Shown here: one piece after another, positions 34,808 through 47,216 of the stretch
Layout of the letters: each line of letters begins with the position of its first letter
Numbering within the stretch: the first letter of the stretch is position 1
Source: Anthopleura xanthogrammica
Lineage: Eukaryota > Cnidaria > Anthozoa > Actiniaria > Actiniidae
NCBI GenBank assembly: GCA_964019055.1
Contig: OZ025210.1
Span: 7,831,547-7,895,546 of the forward strand
Length of the DNA stretch: 64,000 nt
Reading direction: 5' to 3'
Position numbers and translations under genes: made by a program
Notes under the pieces: model-generated
The model's input: the letters and a program-made list of their open reading frames with translations, nothing else
Databases searched by the model: none
Told to the model about the DNA's origin: nothing

Positions 34808-35902
34808 ATGAACGCATCTACCAATCACTCATGTTTCAATCAAAGCCTTCAAAACGCAACGGGTACAATACGACCAAAATCATGGATCTTAATAGCGCAA
34901 GAGGAATCAAGAATTGCATTTATTGCTTGTTATTCAATACTGTTGTTTCTAGCTGTTCTTGGCAATTTTTGTGTTGTTGTCATTGTTTGCAAAAACCGAC
35001 AAATGCAGAGCAATATAAACTTTCTCATAGTAAATATGGCGGTATCTGACTTAGCAGGTTCATTGGTCTCAATAACTCGTATGATTATATTGATTGTAAG
35101 CAACTCAAACGAATGGAAAATTTCTGGAGTATTCGCTGATATTCTTTGCAAACTATGTCCTTTCATTCGTGATGTATCAATATCTGTTTCAATTGGAAGT
35201 ATGGTCGCTATTGCATTGGATCGCTTCTTCGCAGTTGTTTACCCATTAAAGTCAATGCCTCGAGTTATGAGACTTAGGGTCATATTACCTATCATCTGGT
35301 TTGTAGCATTGGCTCCATTTTCTTTGTACTTTGTAACGTACAAAATGGCATATTTTAAAGGAAAAGCAATTTGTAACTTTAAATGGCCTTCAATCTTTGA
35401 CCGCGCCGAAGTACATTATGTTTATTTCAAGGCTACTATAATAATACTCTTCTTCATTATCCCATTTGCTATTGTTAGTGTTCTGTACTCTGTTATTGTT
35501 TGGAAAATGAAACGTCGTTCAATTCCTGGACAACAACTTTGTGAAAATGAAACAAGACGTCAAAAAATGAACAGCAACATCATCAACCTGGCAATAGTTA
35601 TAGTTTTGTCATTCTTTCTTTGCTGGTTTCCCTACCATACTTTATCCTTTTTTGAATTTTTTGTTTGGAAACAAAACCCGAAGAAAAGTGTACCTTCCTT
35701 CCGTGGCCTCATGACACACATTTTGACATTTATTTCCTACATAAGCCTAGCCATAAACCCATTTATTTGTTTCGCGTTCAGTAGCAACTATAGAAATGGC
35801 TTGAAAAGGCTGTTTCCTCTTGCATCGAAAGTAAAGACACAAAGAACAACCGCCACACACTCACGAGAAATGACTGAATTTAATAACGATGGCTTTAGTT
35901 AG
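34808..35902 (+). CDS. Rhodopsin-class (class A) GPCR, single coding exon, paralogue 2
   Basis: A 364-aa seven-transmembrane receptor starting at ATG 34808 (context AAAATGA). Four N-glycosylation sequons lie in the first 20 residues (Asn2, 6, 11, 16). Family marks: LGNF in TM1, SDLA in TM2, cysteines 114/117 before TM3 with Cys189 in loop 2, DRF at 138-140, CWFP in TM6 (272-275), and NPFIC at 317-321. It is clearly paralogous to the GPCR at 7564: the ends of TM1-TM3, the SIPGQQ segment of the third intracellular loop and the SSNYRNGLK helix 8 all align. Both copies have DRF for DRY and cysteine for the tyrosine of NPxxY, so these changes predate the duplication. The ligand is unknown. Confidence 0.95.
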   Translation: MNASTNHSCFNQSLQNATGTIRPKSWILIAQEESRIAFIACYSILLFLAVLGNFCVVVIVCKNRQMQSNINFLIVNMAVSDLAGSLVSITRMIILIVSNSNEWKISGVFADILCKLCPFIRDVSISVSIGSMVAIALDRFFAVVYPLKSMPRVMRLRVILPIIWFVALAPFSLYFVTYKMAYFKGKAICNFKWPSIFDRAEVHYVYFKATIIILFFIIPFAIVSVLYSVIVWKMKRRSIPGQQLCENETRRQKMNSNIINLAIVIVLSFFLCWFPYHTLSFFEFFVWKQNPKKSVPSFRGLMTHILTFISYISLAINPFICFAFSSNYRNGLKRLFPLASKVKTQRTTATHSREMTEFNNDGFS

Positions 35903-38170
35903 GATTGCTTGACACTGACAAACGTTGGACACCAAGTGCGAACCGCATGTTGCTGTTTCTATCAAAATAGCTTCCGTATTCCCTATTTTGTATTTTGGTG
36001 CATTCTGATTGGTTCATAACGTAGTGATGGTAGACGTACTCGTACGGCTTACAAAGACATGAAAAACATTTCTTTAGATACTGTACCGAGGGCCACATAA
36101 ACCAACCGAGATTTCTGAAGATCAAGCGACGCAACGTACCCGCTTCCAAACTTACAGTTAAAATAGAGGTCTTCCACAGACAAAGTTCAAGGTAAAAGCC
36201 CAAGACTATTATTTAATGCAACAGACAGCTAATAATTGTGTTTCAAAAAGAGAGAAACGAATAACTTGGCTGTCAAAGGATATCCCAAGTCATTCTTAAG
36301 ATTAGTGTGCTTAAAATTCTTGTTATTTGAATTTTCATGCACTCTCCATCTGTAAAAAAAAAAAAGGCACTCGGGTTATTTTTGACTATACTAAACTCTA
36401 GACAAATGTAAAGAAACAAAATCTAGGGAAAAAATAAAAATGTTTTTATTGATCCACATAGGTTCACAATATTTGACCACCTTTCGCACCTTTCCATGAT
36501 ATGAAAACCGTCACATCGGTGACGTGCGGCATAATTCCAAACTAAATAATATTTAGATAAACGATAACAAAACTAGGCGACCATAGAACTAAAATTACTT
36601 TGAACCAAACATAACGATAAAAGGCAGTTTAATAATTCTTACTCAATCTAAGAATCACTGATATCATTGTGCTATATAGCTAGACAGTGTAATTATTAAG
36701 ATCATAGATGCATCCCACAAAACAGGAGGGAATTTTGTTGCGCGCATACACGATCAGTTATGTGAGTTCAGCTGAAGCTTCGACTTCAGGCGACTGCGTG
36801 CTGAGTATCTGAGGTTTTCAAAACGGTTTTATTGCTGCTTGTTCGACTTCCAAGGCCAACGTTAGTTTCCGTTAACTTCCCCCAGAATCTATACAAAAAC
36901 TTAGATATTTCAATTTTTGATGAAGCAAGGAAGCAATTGGACTTCAATAGATTGTTCTAAAGCACTTTATTATTACTGCAAGCGAACGTCCTTGTGTTGA
37001 CAAAATGGCAAGTTCATATTTACCAGCAATGGTTTCGTGTTTAATTATTGCAAACGCTAGTTAAAGAAGATCTTCTACGGAAGTAGGAACAACGATAAGT
37101 ACACATATATTCCCTGAGAGCAGAGTCTATTTATGTGATATAGTGAATACACAGTTTCAGATGAAGATCAAAGACAAAACGTTCCTAGAATAGTCTTAAA
37201 CCTAGTATATATTTTCATAAAACTACTTGTATATGCTAGTTTAATACTTCAAAATAAACAATAGATCTCCCAAGGTTTGTGAACAGAAATATTCACTCAG
37301 TAAAAGCTGTGCTGTCTAAGAAGCAATCTAAAATAGTTTAGAATGCCAAAAATGGGGGAAGATTGTTCTTTTTAGACCAATTCCTTCATTTCTTTTCATT
37401 TTTTGAATCAGCGTTAAATTCTGCATATTATATCATATTTTCAAAAGAAATCTAATTATTTTTTGCTAAAGTAATCAGTCACTTTATCATCACAGGAAGC
37501 CCAAGCAATGTTTTTGTACCTTATTACAAAGGAATGTATGTGGAGTTACTTATCGTAAGAATAACTGAAGTATTTTTTTTGTAATTTGCTTACCAATTCT
37601 CGCTGCTGTTCTTCGTCTCTGTACGCGCGACTTGGAGCCAATCCGATGAGTCTTAGGCTTTTTACGGGCCTGCTATATTATAATCCCTTTGATCAAGACG
37701 TTCACCAAGTACATGTCTGGAGGCGAGATGTTTTGTCTCGAAGGCGCACGTGTGACTGGGAATGGCTACAAAAGTCAATTTTGTAAAAAACAGGATGAGG
37801 ATCAAATGCACAAAACACATGACCCATCAAAAATGCTTGGCAGTAGCCTTTTTTCATCTGCAGAAAAAGCTTTTTGACAAATGTCCGGTACCTAAATGTC
37901 TATATCAGTTCTTACAGAAAAACACCTAAATTCAGTGGACGTTTTTATTGCTTTCAGAATTTTATATTTCAAGAATGCAATGTTATCTTTTATTTTCTGC
38001 TTTTGGTTTCCTCTACATTTTTCCCTCAACATGTGTAAACTTTAGTCTCGCGAAAGTAAATCATCGATCAAATTTCATTTTCAATTGTTATGAGGATCTG
38101 GAAATAGCACCTTAGCTGCCTTTACATAAAGTTAGGTTTGTAAGAATCAGTAAAGTTGGAGACTCGTAGT
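35903..38170. other. Long intergenic region, no gene recognised
   Basis: Contains a short poly-A run (about 36355) and scattered small open frames (such as 35895-36203 minus and 37586-37786 plus) with no family similarity or paired splice sites. No repeat ends were identified. Confidence 0.5.
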
Positions 38171-38177
38171 TATAACT

Positions 38178-38420
38178 TGTTGCGAAATATATTTTGTATT
38201 GGCCGTTAGTCGCGAATATATTTTCTTCCAATTAGTTGTGTATCGCGATTTTCCCACCCCCCGCCAATTCTGAGCCGACAATACGGGTTTATATTAGCGG
38301 CTCTCTCCCAATCAAACTTATAGGAGAATCGCGATACTAGCATGAGCTCCTGTGTTGCCTGTAAATAAATCTCTATCGCTAAACCTCCACTCAGTCTGAA
38401 GTCGGTCCGTTAATTACAAT
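38178..38420 (+). repeat. Possible solo LTR
   Basis: Starts TGTTGCGAAATATATTTTG and carries AATAAATCTC near the end, followed by CGGTCCGTTAATTACA, a layout like a retrotransposon LTR with a polyadenylation signal. I find no exact target duplication and no primer-binding site, so it is weak. Confidence 0.25.
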
Positions 38421-38502
38421 ACTTTCTACCAGATTTGAATTTTACAACTGGGTTACGTTCTGGCTTATCATGCACTGGCTTTTCTATGCGAAGCTGGAAA
38501 AA

Positions 38503-38760
38503 TGATTCACTCTGACTCCAGATTTGAAAATAAGTTATCTACGATATACTTGAGTTTTGTTTGGATTGCCATGCCAAGGTAGAAAATATCCCCAGAAAGG
38601 TGATCACTTTTTAGCTGTGAATTGAATGTGAAGTTTGGAGTCTTCCGATTTTTTTATGAAAACTCAGAGTGAATAATCAACTCAATATTCGAATAATTAA
38701 ATCATTAATGGAGCCTTGGGGGGTGGGGGTACGCTTGAGCCGTTTTGACTGTAATGTAAA
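38503..38760. mobile_element. MITE family M, copy 2 (left-truncated)
   Basis: Shares CAACTCAATATTCGAATAAT, the CATTAATGGAGCC block and the right end GTACGCTTGAGCCGTTTTGA with the copies at 24895 and 56690. The left CAAAACGGCTC end is not present. Confidence 0.75.
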
Positions 38761-39175
38761 ATTTATAGTTGTTATATAATGTGCCAGCTGTCTCGTTTAG
38801 CCCACGGCTACTACAGCTGACTAGTACAAAGATTGTGTAACTTATGATTTATATGTGTAATTGCTTGAATGAAGCACGGGCGCCAGAATCTCCTCTAAGT
38901 TTGGAGTAGTACTAACGCTATATTTTGTTTTCAATGGGCAATTATAAAGCTGTTTCACGGCTGACTTTTAGTATTGAAGGGGAAAAAGGTTCCTTTCTCT
39001 CCTTCGGTGGCCCGTCAAGTACGTTACCAAGAGAACATAAATATGCTCTCTTGTCGTTACCGATTAATTCCGGGTGACATACAGTCGATTCTTAATATTC
39101 AAATAACATCACGAGATTGAAATCGAAGCTAGATGTTTATTTAATACTAAAGGTCAGCCGTACAAAAGCAGCTTT
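38761..39175. other. Spacer without recognisable content
   Basis: No coding exon or repeat ends supported. Confidence 0.45.
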
Positions 39176-39365
39176 AGGGACGGACCATTAGACAGTTGAT
39201 GGGAGGGGTTGCATAAATCCCGAAAAAATTATCGAGCACGCTCTTCTGTGCGAAAAAAATATCGAGCGAGCACAGGTCAAGGGTAATTCCACGAACTTTA
39301 TAAACATGTCGCTGGAAATCGCATTTCCGTGGGTCTCAATCTTCAAAATAAATTTTAAATGAATA
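39176..39365. mobile_element. PIF/Harbinger-like MITE fragment
   Basis: Begins TTAGGGACGGACCATTAGAC and AGTTGATGGGAGGGGTTGC, then ATCGAGC-AGCACAGGTCAA and AACTTTATAAACATGT, all matching, inverted, the right half of the complete element at 54652-55365. The other end is missing. Confidence 0.7.
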
Positions 39366-39477
39366 TCATTCAACTACTGAAACTCCTGATTTCCCCCCAA
39401 CAAAAGCCGCACAACAAAGAAAAGTATTCATATTTGAGTATAGAAAGATTAGTTTCGTAATAACCTGCTACGTGCAG

Positions 39478-39560
39478 CCAGGCATGTTATAAAACGTGGA
39501 CTGGACTGAGATTGATACGGACTGGATTGCACTGGACTGCACTGGACTGGTAGAGTCCAA
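39478..39560 (-). repeat. GGACTGGACTG repeat, inverted relative to 40697
   Basis: CATGTTATAAAACGTGGAC, TGGACTGAGATTGATACGG and the following GGACTGCACTGG units are the inverse of 40697-40755 and 43980-44038, so a short inverted pair flanks 39560-40690. Confidence 0.65.
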
Positions 39561-39658
39561 AATTGATAGAAGCGCGCAGCATTTTTAATTGTTTCATCGT
39601 AAGTATTTGAAAGACCGCCTTTTATTTCTCTCCCTAAAAGAGTCAAACACTTATAGTA

Positions 39659-40150
39659 TTAAGGTGACTGATTACTTTAGCATATGAAGGAATAATTACG
39701 AAATGTTCTTAAAAAGAAATTTTACAAATAATTCAACACTGATTCCAAAAATGAAAAGAAAAATGGGGTGTCCCGAGCTCGTTTTCGAGATAATGAATTT
39801 TGAATATTGCCATCTTGACAAGTTTAATTTTGAGAAAGAAAAATGGCGGAAATCAAGCTTTGCACACAAAAATTCATAACTCAAAAATCAAAAAAGCTCT
39901 GAAAGCAATTTTCTCAGGACATCTACTTTAAACATTATTTTCGAAGACTACCTAAAAATGTTTGAAGAAAGTTTTAAAAATGAGTTAAAAGTTCAGCGTC
40001 TTGTTAGCTCAATGAACCGAAAATCGTATTCAAATGATGATAACGAAATCACACAACACGGTTTTTTTAGAAGCTCTAATAATTACGGGTTGTTTTTTCA
40101 AACTTTCTAGAAAAATTGATTTTTATCTGTTGTTTTAGGAAATTCCGTAC
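39659..40150 (+). repeat. Interspersed repeat family T, copy 2
   Basis: Left end TTAAGGTGACTGATTACTTT, then AATAATTACGAAATGTTCTT, CTGATTCCAAAAATGAAAAG and the GTCCCGAGCTCG block. Same family as 14045-14545 and, inverted, 49500-49853. Confidence 0.7.
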
Positions 40151-42392
40151 AAAATTTGTACACTGTTGAAATTCAAAACGTGTATGGTTCCTCAATAACA
40201 TTTTGAAGGCTGTATGCTGTACTCAACCTTAGATACATCCAGTGCAAAGAGCAGAAGGCCTTGATGTAATTCCTCGACTGCTAAGTGAGCGCGCGAAATG
40301 ATTTGTAATTTAACCCATTACAGCGCTTTGACCGGTGTCTCAATGTTGTTTTGGCTTTCATACTAATAACTCGGTCTGTCGTAAGTTTCATTTAACATAC
40401 CACCTTCTTATTTCACTATCATACTGTGTGCCCTTTTATTCTCTATCTAAAAGAGTCAAAACACTTCATATTAGTGATTTGAATAGGTAAACTCGAACAT
40501 ACTCTTTATGTCCTTGAGTAACGTGAACTCGACACAACAATAAACAATGACCGCGTGTATTACGCCACGAGGTCAGGTTGTGTGATTCCTGTCTTGAACA
40601 AATTTGTTTTTACTTTCTTGGCCTAAAGATTCCCAGTAACATCAAATCTAAAATTCCCGCAAACATTCAAAATCAGAGTCCGTAGACTCCGCCGACTTTG
40701 CCAGTCCAGTCCAATCCATATCAATCTCAGTCCAGTCCGCGTTTTACAACATGCCACGTTAAAGTGGTAAAAAGCCCGAAAACAAACATACCGCATGCGA
40801 AATCATTAAGAAGTACGACTGATATCTCAAGGTTTTATTTAATGGGAAAAAATCCTTTTCTAATTTTCATATCCTGTGTTGAATCTATAGCACAAAACAA
40901 GACACGTTATCCAGCGGCAAGACTGAGCACAATGAATATCTTTAAATCAGCACAACAGCTAAAACTCCAACAACCTAGGTTTCTAAGTTGTTTTTCTCGG
41001 CTTTTTCAGTCTTAATTCGCTTTTGACAGTGTTTTTTACATTGGTTTGTTATATGGCTTTTGAAATCAAATGGCTTACATCTGTAAGAACACGTCGAAAC
41101 ACATATGAATACACTCACCAGTCCACACTCTTATCTCAATAAAGACTCATTACCATATTCATAGACTCGACCCGCAACCACTTCCTCTTTCGCTTCGCTT
41201 GGCTTCGGATTGTGTTCACAAAGAGCAAACGTCTGGATTTTAAAGAGTTTCAGCATAAAAGATCTCTCAAACCAGGTAAGAAAGTAAAAGGAATGCTTTT
41301 TGAATTGTTACAACTACAATAAAGACCTTTTAATAAGTTTTAGCCGTTATAAAATGCTTTACGATGGAATAGTCCGAGGAAAAAAAGCGTGCTGTAAACA
41401 AAAAACACATATGTTGTAATTATAATTCTCTAAAATTTTCATTGGGATTAGAACTAAATTGGAGGGGAACCATCTGTTGTGTTTAGATTTGCGGAACTTG
41501 TGCAAAGTCTTCGTAATTATAGGTTGAAACTGATAAATGTTTGTGCCGTCTTTATTAATTATATTGCTTCTTGTTTGAGAACTCTAAAAGTGCAGTCGAC
41601 TGCCGATCTTAACAGTCCCGATATAAGATAAAACATTGTCTCTGCTATGACTGCAAACGAGAAAAGAGTAGTAGTAATCACTCAAAAGAAAGTCCAAATC
41701 AAAAGTCCGCCAACAGTCTCGGGAACTTGGATGCCATCATGTAATTGATATTGATCTAAATTATTCCGCTTTGAACATCAACTAAAAACAAAAAATGCTA
41801 ATAAAACCTAGTTAAATGAGAAAGAAATGAAGCTAAGTGGAATAAAGTGATAGAATAACCCTTTATTTTGTTACTGTTAGATCTTAAAACGTCAAAGCTT
41901 AAAAGCTCTATGTGAACACGGTTGCGACTTCATAGCTTTGAATGCTCTTGGAAAATTGTTACTGCGATTCTCAATATTCTGCGAACTTACCGTAGTACCG
42001 AGTACGTTTTCCGTTGGAATTTGGTTGCCACTGCCGCCACCAGTGGTAAACAACAAGCCGTTGAAACTGGCCTGAGTTTGTATAACATTGAGGATCGCAG
42101 TAAAAGGTTTCACTCTTGTTTTCGACTTATCATTTTCAAGTTCTCAAATATCAAGTATGAAATAAATAGAGATTATCACATGTTAAGAGCTTAATATCAC
42201 TTTTATTCACGAGTTTCATATCGCGAACGAGCGAGTCCGCGACCACAATAGGGTCGAGAGTACATCACGTGGAGGGAAATAAATCTCAATAACTCCCGCG
42301 CGGGTAATAAATGCACGTGATCAAAGCGTGAGCAGGGGAATAAATCCAAAAATTTTCAAAATGGAGAGAAAAATTTTCTTCGTTTGACTAGA

Positions 42393-42557
42393 GTATATAA
42401 TTAGCACTTAATGACTGATCCCTCTGGAAATCAGTTAGTTTCGTTTCCCTCGAATCTCAATGTTTCCCTCGGCCGGAGCCTCGGAAAACATTGAGATTCT
42501 CGGGAAACAAAACTAACTGTTTCCCTCGGGACCAGTCATTAAGTGCTAATTATATAT
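42393..42557. mobile_element. Foldback MITE (unit 1 copy)
   Basis: The arms ATATAATTAGCACTTAATGA and CATTAAGTGCTAATTATATA are inverse, and the interior GTTTCCCTCG and CTCAATGTTTCCCTCGG blocks also pair. The identical copy is at 46436-46600. Confidence 0.8.
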
Positions 42558-42887
42558 CGCGAGATTTTATTGGATAGTTTACCTGGAAGTGATATCGGAT
42601 CACTTCACTGATATGGTTCTTGTTCACGACTTTATTTCACGGAAATCGACCTTAAATGTGTAATAAAAAGCAACATTTTTTTGATGGAAATGATGCATTA
42701 AAATATATAAATTTCTGCTGGAACCTGATAAAAAATACCTCATAAGTAGCAAATTCCCCAACAGTGAAAAGAAGAATTAGGTGAACGGGAATGCAAATAA
42801 AGATAATAAACTATGACTTAAGGACGGTGCCTACTATTGTTGACACGCATACGTTCACGAAAAAAAAGCGTTAATCTTCAATAAAAT

Positions 42888-43173
42888 AATATATAGATTT
42901 AGGCACTGCCTAAAAGGGGAGCTCCCATAAATAGTATATTTAGTGCTAAAAACGTGACAATTGTGTGACGCGGCATAACGCTGGTTATAGCGTTACCACT
43001 TCGTTTGATTTTACCAGAACCCAGAAGGAAAAACTAAAAGAAAAACCATTATTTTAAGCCTTCAAAAGCATTAGAAAACTTTTCAATTCGAAGAAAAATA
43101 ATTATAGATTGTAGAACATATGAATACACGCATAGAACAAAAGATTTTATTCAGCAAATCTTAGTAATCAAAG
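42888..43173 (+). repeat. Family A fragment (unit 1)
   Basis: Matches the first part of the copy at 9667, up to TAATCAAAG where element B begins. It carries AGGGGAGCTCCC in place of AGCGGAGCTCCC. Confidence 0.85.
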
Positions 43174-46100
43174 TAGCCTGAGTTTCAGGCTCTCAGAGGG
43201 GAGAGGGGGGGGGAGGGTAAGAAGGGGAGAGAGAGGAAGGAGAGCCTGACACAAATGCTTATCGCAAGCCCTTCCGCCCCTTCGAACCAGTCCTTGCGCA
43301 TTTTGAAATATAAGCCAATGAAAATCACTTCCGGTTATTATGCTGTCATGTCATTGTGTTTTCAGAACTGGGTATAAACTTATATTCGATTTATACGGGA
43401 TATCTTACTACTGATCAAACTACCATACAAGTCGTTCTTGTATTATTCTTGTCATATTTCTTAAGAAGTTAACGTTTTCATGTAGAGGTTGAATCTGTTG
43501 AATGTGTTCATTGAGTGCAAGGTTGTAATTTGACGACTATTTAACTAATCACGCGCGCAAAGTTTGACCTCTTAGGTCATAATTTCTTGTTTGTCATCGT
43601 TCAGTTTATAAAGACTAAGATTTTGAGTACCCGTTCTATAATTCAATATTTAAAATAAATCCGTATTACTACCAAATATTCCCAAATATTCGATAACCTA
43701 AAACTAGTGAGAAGTACTCCGAGTACGTCTTTCCTGTGGATTACCAGACTTTCAGCATAGTTCTATTCCAGGACATAACTTCAGAGCCCTTCCAATGCTT
43801 CTTTGAATTCTTTGTCGTTCATATATTCGTAGAAAAATAATGCTTAGAGATTGAAGTTTATAAAGAAATTACTGTCTTGAACAAATTTGTTTTTACTTTC
43901 TTGGCCTAAAGATTCCCAGTAACATCAAATCTAAAATTCCCGCAAACATTCAAAATCAGAGTCCGTAGACTCCGCCGACTTTGCCAGTCCAGTCCAATCC
44001 ATATCAATCTCAGTCCAGTCCGCGTTTTACAACATGCCACGTTAAAGTGGTAAAAAGCCCGAAAACAAACATACCGCATGCGAAATCATTAAGAAGTACG
44101 ACTGATATCTCAAGGTTTTATTTAATGGGAAAAAATCCTTTTCTAATTTTCATATCCTGTGTTGAATCTATAGCACAAAACAAGACACGTTATCCAGCGG
44201 CAAGACTGAGCACAATGAATATCTTTAAATCAGCACAACAGCTAAAACTCCAACAACCTAGGTTTCTAAGTTGTTTTTCTCGGCTTTTTCAGTCTTAATT
44301 CGCTTTTGACAGTGTTTTTTACATTGGTTTGTTATATGGCTTTTGAAATCAAATGGCTTACATCTGTAAGAACACGTCGAAACACATATGAATACACTCA
44401 CCAGTCCACACTCTTATCTCAATAAAGACTCATTACCATATTCATAGACTCGACCCGCAACCACTTCCTCTTTCGCTTCGCTTGGCTTCGGATTGTGTTC
44501 ACAAAGAGCAAACGTCTGGATTTTAAAGAGTTTCAGCATAAAAGATCTCTCAAACCAGGTAAGAAAGTAAAAGGAATGCTTTTTGAATTGTTACAACTAC
44601 AATAAAGACCTTTTAATAAGTTTTAGCCGTTATAAAATGCTTTACGATGGAATAGTCCGAGGAAAAAAAGCGTGCTGTAAACAAAAAACACATATGTTGT
44701 AATTATAATTCTCTAAAATTTTCATTGGGATTAGAACTAAATTGGAGGGGAACCATCTGTTGTGTTTAGATTTGCGGAACTTGTGCAAAGTCTTCGTAAT
44801 TATAGGTTGAAACTGATAAATGTTTGTGCCGTCTTTATTAATTATATTGCTTCTTGTTTGAGAACTCTAAAAGTGCAGTCGACTGCCGATCTTAACAGTC
44901 CCGATATAAGATAAAACATTGTCTCTGCTATGACTGCAAACGAGAAAAGAGTAGTAGTAATCACTCAAAAGAAAGTCCAAATCAAAAGTCCGCCAACAGT
45001 CTCGGGAACTTGGATGCCATCATGTAATTGATATTGATCTAAATTATTCCGCTTTGAACATCAACTAAAAACAAAAAATGCTAATAAAACCTAGTTAAAT
45101 GAGAAAGAAATGAAGCTAAGTGGAATAAAGTGATAGAATAACCCTTTATTTTGTTACTGTTAGATCTTAAAACCACTCTTAAAACGAGATATTGTTTTGT
45201 TGAGGCATTTTTTCCTGCGTCACTTTTCTTGGAATCTACTCATTTACATATTGCTCTTCAGTGTTAAGTAAGTCTCAGTATTTATGAAATTTGAAAAAAA
45301 ACTTCGTGCTTCGCTTGTACGATATTTTGTTCACTCGTACGTCTCACTAACATGGAGAAATCTCTATTTATCAACGCATATTCTAAGTTATAAAGCAATT
45401 TGCGTCATTCTTTCTGACTAGTCATCCTTATCAATGTTTTTCTCGTACTTTATTTAATTTGCTGCTTCAACCCTAATTACAAAATGTTGATTTTTTTTGC
45501 CCAGCTTTCGACTAACAGGCAATTATTTGATCCAATATTTTTCGCTTTCGTCTGTTATTTTCATTAAAGAACCCTGAACTTTCACATTTCAGTGGCTGGA
45601 CGTTACCAAATTCTAGTCCTACAACAGAACTTTGGTATGAAAACTACCCTGCGTCGCTGAAAACTAGCATGGATTATTGTCGTATTTGATTACACGCCTT
45701 AGACTGTGGAGGTTAAAGTGTGACGTCAATCGTTTGAAGAAAAAAACTTCCGCGTCAAAAATACAAAGCAGTTCAATGATTTTTTTTTTGTTTGCTTTAT
45801 TTTTTTAATTTTTCTTCAAGACAAGAGATAATATTAGTTTTCCAAAGTTTTGATGGTTTCACGTGATGATGAGAACATTTTTTCGCTTTATCTTAGCGGG
45901 GTTTTTTTCCTGAGTAGTTGTATCCGGAAAAACGTCAAAGCTTAAAAGCTCTATGTGAACACGGTTGCGACTTCATAGCTTTGAATGCTCTTGGAAAATT
46001 GTTACTGCGATTCTCAATATTCTGCGAACTTACCGTAGTACCGAGTACGTTTTCCGTTGGAATTTGGTTGCCACTGCCGCCACCAGTGGTAAACAACAAG

Positions 46101-46435
46101 CCGTTGAAACTGGCCTGAGTTTGTATAACATTGAGGATCGCAGTAAAAGGTTTCACTCTTGTTTTCGACTTATCATTTTCAAGTTCTCAAATATCAAGTA
46201 TGAAATAAATAGAGATTATCACATGTTAAGAGCTTAATATCACTTTTATTCACGAGTTTCATATCGCGAACGAGCGAGTCCGCGACCACAATAGGGTCGA
46301 GAGTACATCACGTGGAGGGAAATAAATCTCAATAACTCCCGCGCGGGTAATAAATGCACGTGATCAAAGCGTGAGCAGGGGAATAAATCCAAAAATTTTC
46401 AAAATGGAGAGAAAAATTTTCTTCGTTTGACTAGA

Positions 46436-46600
46436 GTATATAATTAGCACTTAATGACTGATCCCTCTGGAAATCAGTTAGTTTCGTTTCCCTCGAATCT
46501 CAATGTTTCCCTCGGCCGGAGCCTCGGAAAACATTGAGATTCTCGGGAAACAAAACTAACTGTTTCCCTCGGGACCAGTCATTAAGTGCTAATTATATAT
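46436..46600. mobile_element. Foldback MITE (unit 2 copy)
   Basis: Identical to 42393-42557 as part of the tandem duplication. Confidence 0.8.
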
Positions 46601-46930
46601 CGCGAGATTTTATTGGATAGTTTACCTGGAAGTGATATCGGATCACTTCACTGATATGGTTCTTGTTCACGACTTTATTTCACGGAAATCGACCTTAAAT
46701 GTGTAATAAAAAGCAACATTTTTTTGATGGAAATGATGCATTAAAATATATAAATTTCTGCTGGAACCTGATAAAAAATACCTCATAAGTAGCAAATTCC
46801 CCAACAGTGAAAAGAAGAATTAGGTGAACGGGAATGCAAATAAAGATAATAAACTATGACTTAAGGACGGTGCCTACTATTGTTGACACGCATACGTTCA
46901 CGAAAAAAAAGCGTTAATCTTCAATAAAAT

Positions 46931-47216
46931 AATATATAGATTTAGGCACTGCCTAAAAGGGGAGCTCCCATAAATAGTATATTTAGTGCTAAAAACGTGA
47001 CAATTGTGTGACGCGGCATAACGCTGGTTATAGCGTTACCACTTCGTTTGATTTTACCAGAACCCAGAAGGAAAAACTAAAAGAAAAACCATTATTTTAA
47101 GCCTTCAAAAGCATTAGAAAACTTTTCAATTCGAAGAAAAATAATTATAGATTGTAGAACATATGAATACACGCATAGAACAAAAGATTTTATTCAGCAA
47201 ATCTTAGTAATCAAAG
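46931..47216 (+). repeat. Family A, left half of interrupted copy
   Basis: Continues at 48125 after element B, as shown by alignment with the uninterrupted copy at 9667-11017. Confidence 0.85.

Larger units (their letters stand above)
40592..43874 (+). repeat. Tandem duplication, unit 1 (3,283 bp)
   Basis: Starts TCTTGAACAAATTTG and ends AAAGAAATTACTG, where unit 2 begins immediately. Every stretch compared with unit 2 is identical at an offset of 3,283, then at 4,043 after 41887, because this copy lacks the 760 bp at about 45172-45931. It holds no recognisable gene; content includes a CAGTCC repeat, a foldback (42393-42557), a family A fragment (42888-43173) and the left part of element B (43174 on). 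An exon-like minus frame with donor TACG/GTAAGT (about 42113-41993, KPFTAILNVIQTQ) is duplicated too. Confidence 0.9.

Noticed and set aside
40698..41015. 105-codon frame present identically in both duplication units (also 43981-44298)
   Set aside because: Begins in the CAGTCC repeat from a CCAGTC-type context with no usable ATG context, no splice partner and no similarity; its conservation is explained by the recent duplication.
45172..45931. 760-bp extra segment in unit 2 as a transposon insertion
   Set aside because: No inverted ends and no target duplication; AAAAC microhomology at both edges fits a deletion in unit 1 better.
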